Source of the DNA: Paraburkholderia xenovorans LB400
GTDB taxonomy: Bacteria; Pseudomonadota; Gammaproteobacteria; Burkholderiales; Burkholderiaceae
DNA: 64,000 bases
Direction of reading: 5' to 3'
NCBI RefSeq assembly: GCF_000013645.1
Contig: NC_007951.1
Coordinates: forward strand, 3,844,001-3,908,000
Part shown: positions 8,064 to 16,797 of the stretch, piece after piece
Numbering within the stretch: position 1 is the stretch's first letter
How the letters are laid out: each line of letters starts with the position of its first letter
Notes under the pieces: model-generated
The model's database searches: none
What the model was told of the DNA's origin: nothing
What the model saw: the letters and a program-made list of their open reading frames with translations, nothing else
Position numbers and translations under genes: made by a program

Positions 8064-9286
8064 CGAACGCGCCTGAAAATCAGCGACGTGTTGATGCCGC
8101 CGAACGCGAAGTTGTTGCTCATCACGTATTCGGCATCGATCTGCCGGCCCGTGCCGGCGATGTAATCGAGCGGCGCGCAGGCCGGATCGACGCGGGTCAG
8201 GTTCAAGGTCGGCGCATACCAGTTGCGCTTCATCATCTCGATGGTCCACCAGGCTTCGAGCGCGCCGCACGCGCCGAGCGTATGGCCGACATAGCTCTTG
8301 AGCGAACTGATCGGCATGTGCGCGCCGAAGGTCTGCGCGGTCGCGTGGCTTTCGGCAATATCGCCGCGATCCGTCGAGGTGCCGTGCGCATTCACGTAGG
8401 CAATCGCTTCAGGCGCGAGCTGAGCATCCCTGAGCGCGAGTTGCATCGCGAGCGCCATTGTTTCGGCGGTCGGCTGCGTCATATGCGCGCCGTCCGAATT
8501 GCAGCCGAAGCCGACGATCTCCGCGTGAATCCGCGCACCGCGCGCCACCGCGTGCCCGTATTCTTCGAGCACCAGGGTGGCCGCGCCTTCGCCGACCACG
8601 AGGCCGTCGCGCGCGGCGTCGAACGGACGCGGCGTCAGATGCGGCTCGTCGTTGCGCGTGCTGGTGGCGTACAGCGTATCGAACACGGCGACCGCCGGGC
8701 CCGACAGTTCCTCCGCGCCGCCCGCCAGCATCAGCGTCTGCTTGCCGGTCTGGATCGCTTCATACGCATAGCCGATTGCCTGGCTGCCCGAGGCGCACGC
8801 GCACGAGGTCGGAATGATCCGCCCTTTCAGATCCCAGAACAGGCTGACGTTGACCGCGGTGGTGTGCGGCATCATCTGCACGTAGCTGTTGGAGGTGACG
8901 TCGCTCATCGAGCCGGTTTCGAGCATCGTGCCGAAAGCGCGGATCGGCTGCACCGAGCCCGACGACGAACCGTACGCGACGCCCATGCGGCCGTCCTTGA
9001 TGGTGGCGTCGTCGGCGAGGCCCGCGTCGGCGAGCGCCAGTTCGCTCGCGCGCACCGAGTACATCGAGACCGGTCCCATCGAGCGGGTCTTCTTGCGCGG
9101 ATAATGCGCGGGCATCGTGAACCCCGGCAGCGGACACGCAAGCCGCGTATGCAGCGACTCGAAGTAGTCCCATTCGGGCATGCGCCGCACGGCGTTCACG
9201 CCGCTCCTCAGACGCGTTTCGATCACGTCCCAGCTGTCGCCCAATGCCGTGACGCCGCCCATGCCGGTAATGACGACGCGCTTCAT
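8060..9286 (-). CDS. Beta-ketoacyl-ACP synthase of the APE cluster (ApeR-like)
   Basis: A 408-residue FabF-type ketosynthase that condenses malonyl-ACP with the growing chain. C164 in CACASG, H301 in NAHGTST, K330 in SSLK and H335 in VGHTLGACG form the active site. The start at 9286 overlaps the ketoreductase stop as TGATG, and the stop overlaps the next ketosynthase as ATGA, so translation is coupled. A longer upstream frame exists but only reads through the ketoreductase gene out of phase. Confidence 0.92.
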   Translation of the reverse strand: MKRVVITGMGGVTALGDSWDVIETRLRSGVNAVRRMPEWDYFESLHTRLACPLPGFTMPAHYPRKKTRSMGPVSMYSVRASELALADAGLADDATIKDGRMGVAYGSSSGSVQPIRAFGTMLETGSMSDVTSNSYVQMMPHTTAVNVSLFWDLKGRIIPTSCACASGSQAIGYAYEAIQTGKQTLMLAGGAEELSGPAVAVFDTLYATSTRNDEPHLTPRPFDAARDGLVVGEGAATLVLEEYGHAVARGARIHAEIVGFGCNSDGAHMTQPTAETMALAMQLALRDAQLAPEAIAYVNAHGTSTDRGDIAESHATAQTFGAHMPISSLKSYVGHTLGACGALEAWWTIEMMKRNWYAPTLNLTRVDPACAPLDYIAGTGRQIDAEYVMSNNFAFGGINTSLIFRRVR

Positions 9287-10011
9287 CAGATCATCCCGCC
9301 GTTCACGCCGATCACCTGGCGCGTGACATACGAGGCCGCATCCGACATCAGGAAGCTGACCACGGAGGCCACCTCGGCGGGCTGGCCGACGCGGTTCATC
9401 GGCACCGTCTTCAACACCTGTTCGAGCGGCAGCTCGTCGAGCATGCCGGTTTCGATCAAACCCGGCGCGACACAATTGACGGTGATGTTGCGCGTCGCCA
9501 GTTCGACGGCGAGCGCCTTGGTCGCGCCGATCAGGCCGGCTTTCGCCGCGCTGTAGTTCACCTGCCCGCGATTGCCCATTACGCCGGACACCGAAGCGAT
9601 CGTGACGATACGGCCGCCCTGGCGGGCCCGCACCATCGGCATGGTCAACGGATGGACGACGTTGTAGAACGAGTCGAGTCCGGTTTCGATCACCACGTCC
9701 CAGTCTTCCCCGCTGAGCGCGGGGAACGCCGCGTCGCGGGTCACGCCCGCGCTGCACACGATGCCGTAATACGGGCCGTTCGCCGCGACGTCGGCTTCGA
9801 GCACTTCGCGGCACACGGCGCGCTCGCGCACGTCGAACTGCAACACGCGCGCCGTGCCGCCCTGCGCGGCGATACCCGTGGCAACCGCGTCGGCCTCGCT
9901 GCGCCCCGTGCGGCAATGCACGGAGACCGCGAAGCCGTCGGCGGCCAACTTGTACGCAATCGCGCGGCCAATGCCACGGCTTGCGCCGGTAACGAGAACA
10001 CGCCGGCTCAT
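9286..10011 (-). CDS. 3-oxoacyl-ACP reductase of the APE cluster (ApeQ-like)
   Basis: A 241-residue short-chain dehydrogenase that would reduce the beta-keto group to hydroxyl after each condensation, using NADPH. TGASRGIG at 8-15 is the cofactor motif, and S140, Y153 and K157 (NYSAAKAG) are the catalytic residues. It overlaps the dehydratase upstream by four bases and the ketosynthase downstream by one. FabG-like, but its place between a dehydratase and ketosynthases ties it to the polyene rather than to bulk fatty acid synthesis. Confidence 0.94.
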   Translation of the reverse strand: MSRRVLVTGASRGIGRAIAYKLAADGFAVSVHCRTGRSEADAVATGIAAQGGTARVLQFDVRERAVCREVLEADVAANGPYYGIVCSAGVTRDAAFPALSGEDWDVVIETGLDSFYNVVHPLTMPMVRARQGGRIVTIASVSGVMGNRGQVNYSAAKAGLIGATKALAVELATRNITVNCVAPGLIETGMLDELPLEQVLKTVPMNRVGQPAEVASVVSFLMSDAASYVTRQVIGVNGGMI

Positions 10012-10505
10012 GAACTGAAACTCCCTTCGATGAATGACTGAAAATCAGCTGGTTGAAAAACCTTAATGACGGCTTCCGCGCAGTCCGCGCCGCCATGCCG
10101 GATCGTGCATTCGTAGGCGCCGTGGCCTTCTTCGCTGCGCAGCAGTTCCATCACGTGGATCGACAACTGCGCGCCGGCGGCGAACGACGGTTGCAATGCC
10201 TTGTAGCTGCGCGAGCCGAGCAGCACGCCCGGCCGCGCGCGGCCGCCGCCGCGCATGGCCAGCAGCGCGACGTGCGCGGCGATCGCCTGTGCCATCAGTT
10301 CGATGCCGATCCACGCGGGCATGGCGCCTTCGGCGTCGGCATACCAGGCGTCGGCGCGCACGGTGGCGCGCGCGCTCAGCGTCTGTTCGTCGAACGTTTC
10401 CACGGCGTCGATCAGCAGCATGGTGCCGCGATGCGGGATGATCGCCTCGATCGGCTGCCGGACCAGTTCCTGAACGGTGCGCGTCGGGTTCATGGCGTGG
10501 CTCAT
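10008..10505 (-). CDS. 3-hydroxyacyl-ACP dehydratase, hotdog fold, APE cluster (ApeP-like)
   Basis: A 165-residue FabA/FabZ-like hotdog protein. IIPHRGTMLLIDAV at about 24-37 and WIGIELMAQAIAAH at about 65-78 are typical of the small dehydratases in APE clusters. It would remove water from the 3-hydroxyacyl chain, leaving the conjugated double bonds because no enoyl reductase is present in the cluster. Start and stop both overlap their neighbours (ATGA). A second dehydratase domain is fused to the ligase gene. Confidence 0.88.
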   Translation of the reverse strand: MSHAMNPTRTVQELVRQPIEAIIPHRGTMLLIDAVETFDEQTLSARATVRADAWYADAEGAMPAWIGIELMAQAIAAHVALLAMRGGGRARPGVLLGSRSYKALQPSFAAGAQLSIHVMELLRSEEGHGAYECTIRHGGADCAEAVIKVFQPADFQSFIEGSFSS

Positions 10506-11683
10506 CGGGCAAGAATCAGGCTGACGTTGCTGCCGCCGAAAGCAAATGAATTGCTCATTGCGTACTGCGCGCCGCCTTGCGGCAAAAACCGCTCGCTTTC
10601 CACGAGATCCAGCGGCGGCAATGCCGGATCGGCTTCACCGTCCCACAGATGACGCGGCAACGGCACGTTCTCACGCGCCAGCGTCAGCCAGGCGAAGCCG
10701 AGTTCGGTCGCGCCCGCCGCGCCGAGCTGGTGGCCGGTCAACGGCTTGGTGCCGCTGGTCGGCACGCCGCCGGGAAAGACGCGCGACATCAGGTGGGCTT
10801 CCATCTCGTCGTTCTTGCGCGTGGCGGTGGCGTGCAGATTCACGTAGCCGATCGCCGCCGATTCGACACCCGCATCCGCGAGCGCCGCGCGCAGCGCGAG
10901 TTCGCCGCCCACGCCCTGCGGGTCCGGCGAGGAAATGTGATGCGCGTCGCTCGATTCGCCCACGCCCGCGACGCGCACCATCGCCTCGTCGCGGCTCATG
11001 AGGAACACGGCCGCGCCTTCGCCGACATTGATCCCGCAACGATTGCGGCTCATCGGATTGCTGCGCACGTTGCTGGTCGATTCGAGCGATGCGAAACCCT
11101 GCACCGTGAGCTCGCACAGCGAATCGACACCGCCCACCACGACCGCATCGCATAGTTGCAACTGCAACAGCCGGCGTGCCGACGCAAAGGCTTTCGCGCT
11201 CGATGTGCACGCGGTCGAAATGGTGAACGCCGGACCGTGCAGGCCGAGCGCGGCGGCGGCGAACGGCGCGGCGGTGCCGATTTCCATCTGCCGGTAGTTG
11301 AAGTTCGCGGGAAGATCGCCGGCCTGCGCCTGATAGACGAACGCGGCTTCAGCGGCCTCGATGCCCGACGTGCTGGTGCCGAGCACCACGCCGACGCGAT
11401 GCGCGCCGTAACGTTCGCGCGCCGCTTCAACAGCGGGCGCGATCTGCGCCAGCGCGGCGAGCAGCAAGCGGTTATTGCGGCAGTCGTAGCGGGCGAGTTC
11501 GGCGCGCGGCGCCAGCTCCAGCGGCGCGAGCACGCTGCCGACGAACGCCTCGCCGATCCCCGTATGCGCGTTCGCCATACCCGGCGAACGGCCGGCGGCA
11601 AGCGCCGGGACAATGCTGTCGAGGTCGCCGCCGAGCGCGTTGATCATGCCGAGCGCGTGCAAATAAACTGATGGCGCCTTCAT
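10502..11683 (-). CDS. Beta-ketoacyl-ACP synthase of the APE cluster (ApeO-like)
   Basis: A 393-residue ketosynthase with C159 in STACTSS, H284 in NLHATAT, K313 and H318 in GTKPLTGHQLGAAG. The ATG at 11683 has a strong AAGGAGG site, unlike the coupled starts around it, so this reading may be partly independent. In related systems the ApeO-type ketosynthase pairs with the inactive chain length factor; here that partner is encoded at the start of the operon. Confidence 0.92.
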   Translation of the reverse strand: MKAPSVYLHALGMINALGGDLDSIVPALAAGRSPGMANAHTGIGEAFVGSVLAPLELAPRAELARYDCRNNRLLLAALAQIAPAVEAARERYGAHRVGVVLGTSTSGIEAAEAAFVYQAQAGDLPANFNYRQMEIGTAAPFAAAALGLHGPAFTISTACTSSAKAFASARRLLQLQLCDAVVVGGVDSLCELTVQGFASLESTSNVRSNPMSRNRCGINVGEGAAVFLMSRDEAMVRVAGVGESSDAHHISSPDPQGVGGELALRAALADAGVESAAIGYVNLHATATRKNDEMEAHLMSRVFPGGVPTSGTKPLTGHQLGAAGATELGFAWLTLARENVPLPRHLWDGEADPALPPLDLVESERFLPQGGAQYAMSNSFAFGGSNVSLILAR

Positions 11684-14088
11684 GCGGCCCTCCTTGATTC
11701 CGATGGCATGCCGATCGGCGCGAGCAGCACCGAGACCGCGATGCCGAGCGCGAGCGTCGCGCCAAAACTTTTCAGCGCGGGCATGGCGCTCATGCCGAGC
11801 ATGCCGAACGACAACAGCGTGGTGGCCGCCGACAACAACACGCCGGTCCACACCGCGCCGAGGTCGGCGTCCGCGCGCAGGCAGCCTTCACGCAGGAATA
11901 CGGCATAGTTTGCGCCTACGCCGAGCACGAGCATCAGCGCGAGCCAGTTGAACAGATTGAGCGGCACGTGAACGTAGCCGAATACGGCGAGCGTGACGCC
12001 CACGGCAAGCAGCACCGGCAAAGCCACGGCGATGCCGCCGCGCACGCGGTAACGCAGCATCAGCAGAACGAGCACGGTGGCCAGCGCGCCGCCGAGCCAC
12101 CAGCCGCTATCCACGCGATATGCGCCGAACAGTTTCGACACGCTGGCGGCCTTGTCGACGAACACGACGCCGGGCAAGCCTTGCGCCAACGCGATCAACG
12201 CGGGTTCGTTCCGCGGCGTCACGCCTTGCGGAATGACGACCGCGGCATAGGCCTTCGTGGATGCATCGACTTCGCCGAGCCAAAGGTGTTTGTACGGTTG
12301 CGACCACGGCGCCGCGAGCCACGTATCGACCGTCAGCGGTGCTTGCGGTTTCGCGTACGCGGCGAGCCAGGCGTCGGCGACTTCGTCCTTGAAGCCGGCT
12401 TGCAGGAGCGTGGCGCGCAACGCGGCACGGTCGCCGAACACGTGCTGCGCGAGCAACGCGCGGTCCTCATTCTGCTGTTTCGCCGACGGCACGAATTGCG
12501 CAACCGACTGATAACTGCCGACCTTGTTCGCTGTTCCGTTCAATGCATCCAGCTTCGTCCCCAACGCTTCGGCGCGTTGCAGCACGCGTTCCGGCGTCTC
12601 GCCGCGCACCACGAAAAACTGCGCGCTGTTATCCACGCCGACCGCCGCGCGCACCTTGTCTTCCTGCGCGACGAGCACGGCATCGCGCTGGATCAGCAGA
12701 TGGATGTCGTCGTCGCTGCTCAAACGCAGCCAGCCGGGAATCGCCAGCAACAGCAGCAGCGCCGCGACAAACCACGCCCGCTTGCCGCCGATCGTGCGAT
12801 GCCATACCGCCAGCACACGCGCCGCGCCTGCAAACACGCGCTGCGGGCTGCGTTCAGGCGCGCGCGTGAGCAACGCGGGCAGCAGCCACAGCACGGAGGC
12901 GAACGCCGTCGTGATCCCTGCAATCGCGAAGCAGGCAATCTGCTTGAGCGCGGGAAACGGCACCCATGTGAGAATCGCGTAGCCGAGCAGGCTCGTCGCC
13001 AGCGCCACGCTCAGCGCGGGACGCACGGCGCGCGCGCCGCGCCGTGCGTCCCAGTCGCGCTGCGCGCCGAGATACACCACGAAGTACTGGATCGAATAGT
13101 CGACCGCCTCGCCGATCAGGCTGGCGCCGAACACGAGCGTCAACAGATGCAGCTTGCCGAAAATCAGCATCGTCACCGCGAGCGCGCAAACTATGCCGAG
13201 CGCGGTCGATACGAAGCCGAGCAATAGCAGACGCGGCGAACGGAACACCCACATCATCAGCAGCGCGATACCGCACAGCGATGCAATGCCGATCAGATGC
13301 ACCTCATGTTCCGATGCACTGCGCGCCGCTTCCGCGTAAAACACGGCGCCTGTTCTCGCCACAGAGACATCGGGGAACGACTGCTTCAAGGCGCTTTCGC
13401 TTTCGGCCAGCGCCGCGAGCACGGCGTGCTGCGTTTTCGTTTCGTACGCCGAACCCGGCAGCGTCGCGACGATCAGCACACTGGTGGCGGCGCCGTGATG
13501 CGAAACCAGCATGTTGTCTTCGAGTTCGAGATTCGAGGTGGCCAGCGGCAGGCCGCCGAGCCAGTGTTCGAGCCAGCCGAACGGATCGTCGGCGAGCGGC
13601 GTGGTGAGGCCGCCGCGCAACGGGCTGTAGATGCGCTGCGCGAGCGTGTCCCGCAACGTGCTGCCCGCCGCGCCATTGGCCAATGCCGTGCGGTCCGCCG
13701 GCGCCAGCAGGCCGAAGCGGTACGGCATGTACAGCGCCGCGATTTGCGACAGATCGAACGGCGGCAATTCCGCCGTCACCGAACCGAACGCGCCGCTCTT
13801 TTGCAGCGACGCACCCAGCTGTTTCGCGGCCGCCTTCGCGTGCGCGTCGTCGTTGCTGGTGACCAGAAAAACCGTGCGGTCGCCAAGCGCGCTCGCCAGC
13901 GTATCCACGGCCTGTTCGGCGACCGGATCGGCCTCGGTCGCGGGTAATAGCGCGAGCAGATTGGTTTGCAGCGGCGACGGTCCGGCGAAACGCCAGCCGC
14001 AATACAGCGCCGCCACGAGCGCGAGCAGCAGCCACGCGGCGCGCACGCTCCACACCTGTTTCGGCGACCGCTGTTGCAGCATCTCCAT
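11680..14088 (-). CDS. MMPL/RND-family exporter of the APE cluster (ApeM-like)
   Basis: An 802-residue inner membrane protein. One membrane helix near residues 15-35 is followed by a large periplasmic domain, five helices at about 250-410, a second helix and periplasmic domain from about 430, and five more helices at about 680-795. This is the duplicated RND plan of the MMPL (hydrophobe/lipid exporter) family. It probably moves the lipid-linked polyene out of the inner membrane, working with the LolA-like protein encoded next to it. Start and stop overlap neighbours (TAATG and ATGA). Confidence 0.9.
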   Translation of the reverse strand: MEMLQQRSPKQVWSVRAAWLLLALVAALYCGWRFAGPSPLQTNLLALLPATEADPVAEQAVDTLASALGDRTVFLVTSNDDAHAKAAAKQLGASLQKSGAFGSVTAELPPFDLSQIAALYMPYRFGLLAPADRTALANGAAGSTLRDTLAQRIYSPLRGGLTTPLADDPFGWLEHWLGGLPLATSNLELEDNMLVSHHGAATSVLIVATLPGSAYETKTQHAVLAALAESESALKQSFPDVSVARTGAVFYAEAARSASEHEVHLIGIASLCGIALLMMWVFRSPRLLLLGFVSTALGIVCALAVTMLIFGKLHLLTLVFGASLIGEAVDYSIQYFVVYLGAQRDWDARRGARAVRPALSVALATSLLGYAILTWVPFPALKQIACFAIAGITTAFASVLWLLPALLTRAPERSPQRVFAGAARVLAVWHRTIGGKRAWFVAALLLLLAIPGWLRLSSDDDIHLLIQRDAVLVAQEDKVRAAVGVDNSAQFFVVRGETPERVLQRAEALGTKLDALNGTANKVGSYQSVAQFVPSAKQQNEDRALLAQHVFGDRAALRATLLQAGFKDEVADAWLAAYAKPQAPLTVDTWLAAPWSQPYKHLWLGEVDASTKAYAAVVIPQGVTPRNEPALIALAQGLPGVVFVDKAASVSKLFGAYRVDSGWWLGGALATVLVLLMLRYRVRGGIAVALPVLLAVGVTLAVFGYVHVPLNLFNWLALMLVLGVGANYAVFLREGCLRADADLGAVWTGVLLSAATTLLSFGMLGMSAMPALKSFGATLALGIAVSVLLAPIGMPSESRRAA

Positions 14089-14786
14089 TACGGCGCCCCG
14101 AGCAGGCCGCGCTCAGCCGCGCTGAGTTCGGTCACGGCCGCGCTCTTCGTGAAGTCGAGTTGGGTGACGTCGCCATTTGCTAACGTGATGCGCAGGCTCT
14201 GCAGATAGTCGCCGCCGCTCATTGCCAGACCTTTGATCGACTGCGCGATCTGCGGCTGGTTCGGCGTGAGCTGCATGCGCCATTGCGCGGCGTTACCCTG
14301 GGCTTCCACGTCGAATTGCGAGTACAGCGCCGACAGATCGCCGCCGAGCATCGCGCGCATCATCTTCGAGACTTGCGCGACGCCGCGCGTACCCTGGGCG
14401 CTGTGCGCCGCGACGCGCTGGCCGTTGGCATCGACTTCCACCACGCCGGCGTCGGTGATTACATAGGTGGTCTTGTATGGCTTGTCGATCTGCCAGATCA
14501 CACCGCGCTCGCGGAAGAACAACAGCGAGCCGGTGCTGACGAGCGGCTGCTTCATCGCTGCCAGCGTTTGCGTCTGCGTGAATTGGGCGCGCACGCCCCG
14601 CGCCTGCGCGAGATGCGCGGCGATCTGCGAGACGAGTGCGGGGTTGCCGGGCGCGGCTTCTTTCGCCGATACCGACGGCGCGGCCGATGCGGCCTGCGTC
14701 CATACGACTGTCGCGGCTAGCACACTCGCCACACTCAGCGTGCTCAATGTACCCACGATCACCGCGCGCAAATTCACCGTCCCCAT
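14088..14786 (-). CDS. LolA-like outer membrane lipoprotein carrier, APE cluster (ApeL-like)
   Basis: A 232-residue periplasmic protein. An N-terminal hydrophobic segment ending AASAAP is a likely signal peptide; the mature part has the LolA-type FTQTQTL and GVIWQIDKPYKTTYVIT segments. It likely carries the polyene lipid across the periplasm, by analogy with LolA and lipoproteins. The ATG at 14786 overlaps the thioesterase by 13 bases; this start keeps the signal sequence near the N-terminus. Confidence 0.87.
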   Translation of the reverse strand: MGTVNLRAVIVGTLSTLSVASVLAATVVWTQAASAAPSVSAKEAAPGNPALVSQIAAHLAQARGVRAQFTQTQTLAAMKQPLVSTGSLLFFRERGVIWQIDKPYKTTYVITDAGVVEVDANGQRVAAHSAQGTRGVAQVSKMMRAMLGGDLSALYSQFDVEAQGNAAQWRMQLTPNQPQIAQSIKGLAMSGGDYLQSLRITLANGDVTQLDFTKSAAVTELSAAERGLLGAP

Positions 14787-15205
14787 ACGCGCTCCAGCTT
14801 GTCGAACACGACCGGCGGTGAGACGAACTGCAACTCCTGGGTAGCGGCATCGACCGCGACCTGGATCGTATAGCCCTTGGTCAGGCGCGTGCCGGACGCG
14901 CAATCGACGATTTCATAGCCTATTTTCAGGCGGTTTTCGTGTTCGAGCAGTTGCGAGCGCACTTCGATCTGCTGACCGTAGGTAGCCGGCCGCACGTATT
15001 TCAGATGCGCTTCGACGATCGGCCACAGGTAGCCGGAAGCCTGCATCTCGCGATAGTCGTAGTCGAAAGCGCGCAGCAGCGCCGCGCGGCCAATCTCGAA
15101 GTACTTCAGATAGTGCCCATGCCAGCACACGTTCATCGCATCGACATCGTGGAACGGCACTTCCACCGTCGCGCTCGCGCTCAGCACTTTGCGGGAACCT
15201 GTCAT
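14774..15205 (-). CDS. Acyl-ACP thioesterase, 4HBT hotdog family, APE cluster (ApeK-like)
   Basis: A 143-residue hotdog thioesterase. VPFHDVDAMNVCWHGHYLKYFE near residues 16-37 holds the catalytic aspartate typical of the 4-hydroxybenzoyl-CoA thioesterase family. It may release the finished chain or edit stalled acyl-ACPs. The start at 15205 overlaps the ammonia-lyase stop as ATGA; an upstream in-frame ATG would lie within the ammonia-lyase gene. Confidence 0.87.
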   Translation of the reverse strand: MTGSRKVLSASATVEVPFHDVDAMNVCWHGHYLKYFEIGRAALLRAFDYDYREMQASGYLWPIVEAHLKYVRPATYGQQIEVRSQLLEHENRLKIGYEIVDCASGTRLTKGYTIQVAVDAATQELQFVSPPVVFDKLERVWGR

Positions 15206-16797
15206 GCGTCCGGTCCTCCGCGATAGTCCCGCAGCAGATCGCACGCGGCAATGCGCGCGGTCAGGGCGCGCAGTTCGTGTTCGAGCGCGCGGTCTTCGTC
15301 CACGAACGGCGACTGCGCGCTCACGCTCTCCATGAACGTTCGCAGCGGCGCGGGAACCGGTGTTCCGCTATCGATCTTCAATCGCAGACGGGCAGCTTGC
15401 ACGGTTGCGAGCGTATGCGCTGCCGCCACCTGTTCGGTCAGTTCCAGCACGCGCAGGCAGTCGCGCGCGGCGATCGTGCCCATGCTGACCTTGTCCTGGT
15501 TGTGCGCCTCGGTGGAGCGCGAGAAAACGCTGGCGGGCATGGTGTTCTTCAATGCTTCGGCGGTCCATGCGGATGAGGAAATCTGCACCGCCTTGAACCC
15601 GTGATTGATCGCGGCGCGCGCGGACGTAGCGCCCGACAGATTGCGCGGCAAGCCGTTATTGAAATTGACGTCGACGAGAAGCGCCAGTTGCCGGTCCATC
15701 AGATCGGCGAGGTTGGCGACCGCGACCTTCAGCGAGTCCATCGCGAAAGCGATATGACCGCCGTAGAAGTTGCCGCCGTGCAGCACGCGTTCGTTGTCCG
15801 GATCGATCAGCGGGTTGTCGTTCGCGCTGTTCAGTTCGTTCTCGATGTCGCGGCGTACCCACGAAAGCGCGTCGCGCGCCACGCCGATCACGTGCGGCGC
15901 GCAGCGAATCGAATAGCGGTCCTGCAAACGGTGGCCCGGCGTGTCGTCGCGCCCGGCCAGGTCGTCGCGGATCCATGCCGCCGCTTCGGCCTGGCCGGCG
16001 TGCGGCTTCACCTCGAACAGCATTGCGTCGAAATGCGCGGCACGGCCGTCGAGCGCGACCGTGCACAGCGCCGTCAGGCGCGCGGTGAGCCGCGTGAGAT
16101 GATCGGCGCGCGCAAACGCGAGACAGGCGAGACCCGTCATCACGGCGGTGCCGTTCATCAGCGCAAGCCCTTCTTTCGGCGCGAGCGTGAGCGGCGTTTG
16201 ACCGAGTTCGGTCCACACCTCGCGCACGTTGCGCAACTGCCCTTCGAACATTACGTCGCGCTCACCGGCGAGCGCGGCGGCCACATACGAAAGCGGCGTG
16301 AGATCGCCGCTCGCGCCGACCGAGCCTTCCGACGGAATGCGCGGCAACACGCGATGATTGACCAGATCGGCGAGACGTTCGAGCAACACCGGACGCACGC
16401 CCGAAAAACCGTATGCGAGCGAGTTGAGCCGCGCGGCGATCACCGCGAGCGTTTGCGCTTCGTCGAGATACTGGCCCATGCCGCAGCCGTGATAGCGCGT
16501 GAGTTGCAGCGGCAGTGCTTCGACCAGTTCCATCGGCACGTCGACCACGCAGGCATCGCCGTAACCGGTGTTGACGCCGTACACGGTCGCGCCCGCGGCC
16601 AGATGCCGGCGCAGAAAATCCGCGCCGCGCTGGATGCGCGCGCGCCATGCCGGATCGGCGCTCAAGGCGACCGGCGCGCGGTGCCGCGCAATCGCGACGA
16701 CCTCTTCGATCGTCAGCTTGCGCCCGCCTATTACCACGGCTGCCGTGTTCACGTTTGCGCCCGCCTCCGGTACATCGATCAGATCATGTTCGGCCAT
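15202..16797 (-). CDS. Aromatic amino acid ammonia-lyase (HAL/TAL/PAL family), APE cluster
   Basis: A 531-residue lyase that removes ammonia from an aromatic amino acid. A162-S-G164 in GASGDL forms the MIO cofactor, and Y73 in TVYGVNTGYG is the catalytic tyrosine. The selectivity pair is Y102-H103 (RYHGCG), where HutH has Ser-His and Rhodobacter TAL has His-Leu. In flexirubin and APE clusters such enzymes supply a coumarate-type starter from tyrosine, so a tyrosine ammonia-lyase is the best guess; histidine is unlikely because no hut genes are near. The start overlaps the upstream gene by 14 bases. Confidence 0.9.
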   Translation of the reverse strand: MAEHDLIDVPEAGANVNTAAVVIGGRKLTIEEVVAIARHRAPVALSADPAWRARIQRGADFLRRHLAAGATVYGVNTGYGDACVVDVPMELVEALPLQLTRYHGCGMGQYLDEAQTLAVIAARLNSLAYGFSGVRPVLLERLADLVNHRVLPRIPSEGSVGASGDLTPLSYVAAALAGERDVMFEGQLRNVREVWTELGQTPLTLAPKEGLALMNGTAVMTGLACLAFARADHLTRLTARLTALCTVALDGRAAHFDAMLFEVKPHAGQAEAAAWIRDDLAGRDDTPGHRLQDRYSIRCAPHVIGVARDALSWVRRDIENELNSANDNPLIDPDNERVLHGGNFYGGHIAFAMDSLKVAVANLADLMDRQLALLVDVNFNNGLPRNLSGATSARAAINHGFKAVQISSSAWTAEALKNTMPASVFSRSTEAHNQDKVSMGTIAARDCLRVLELTEQVAAAHTLATVQAARLRLKIDSGTPVPAPLRTFMESVSAQSPFVDEDRALEHELRALTARIAACDLLRDYRGGPDA

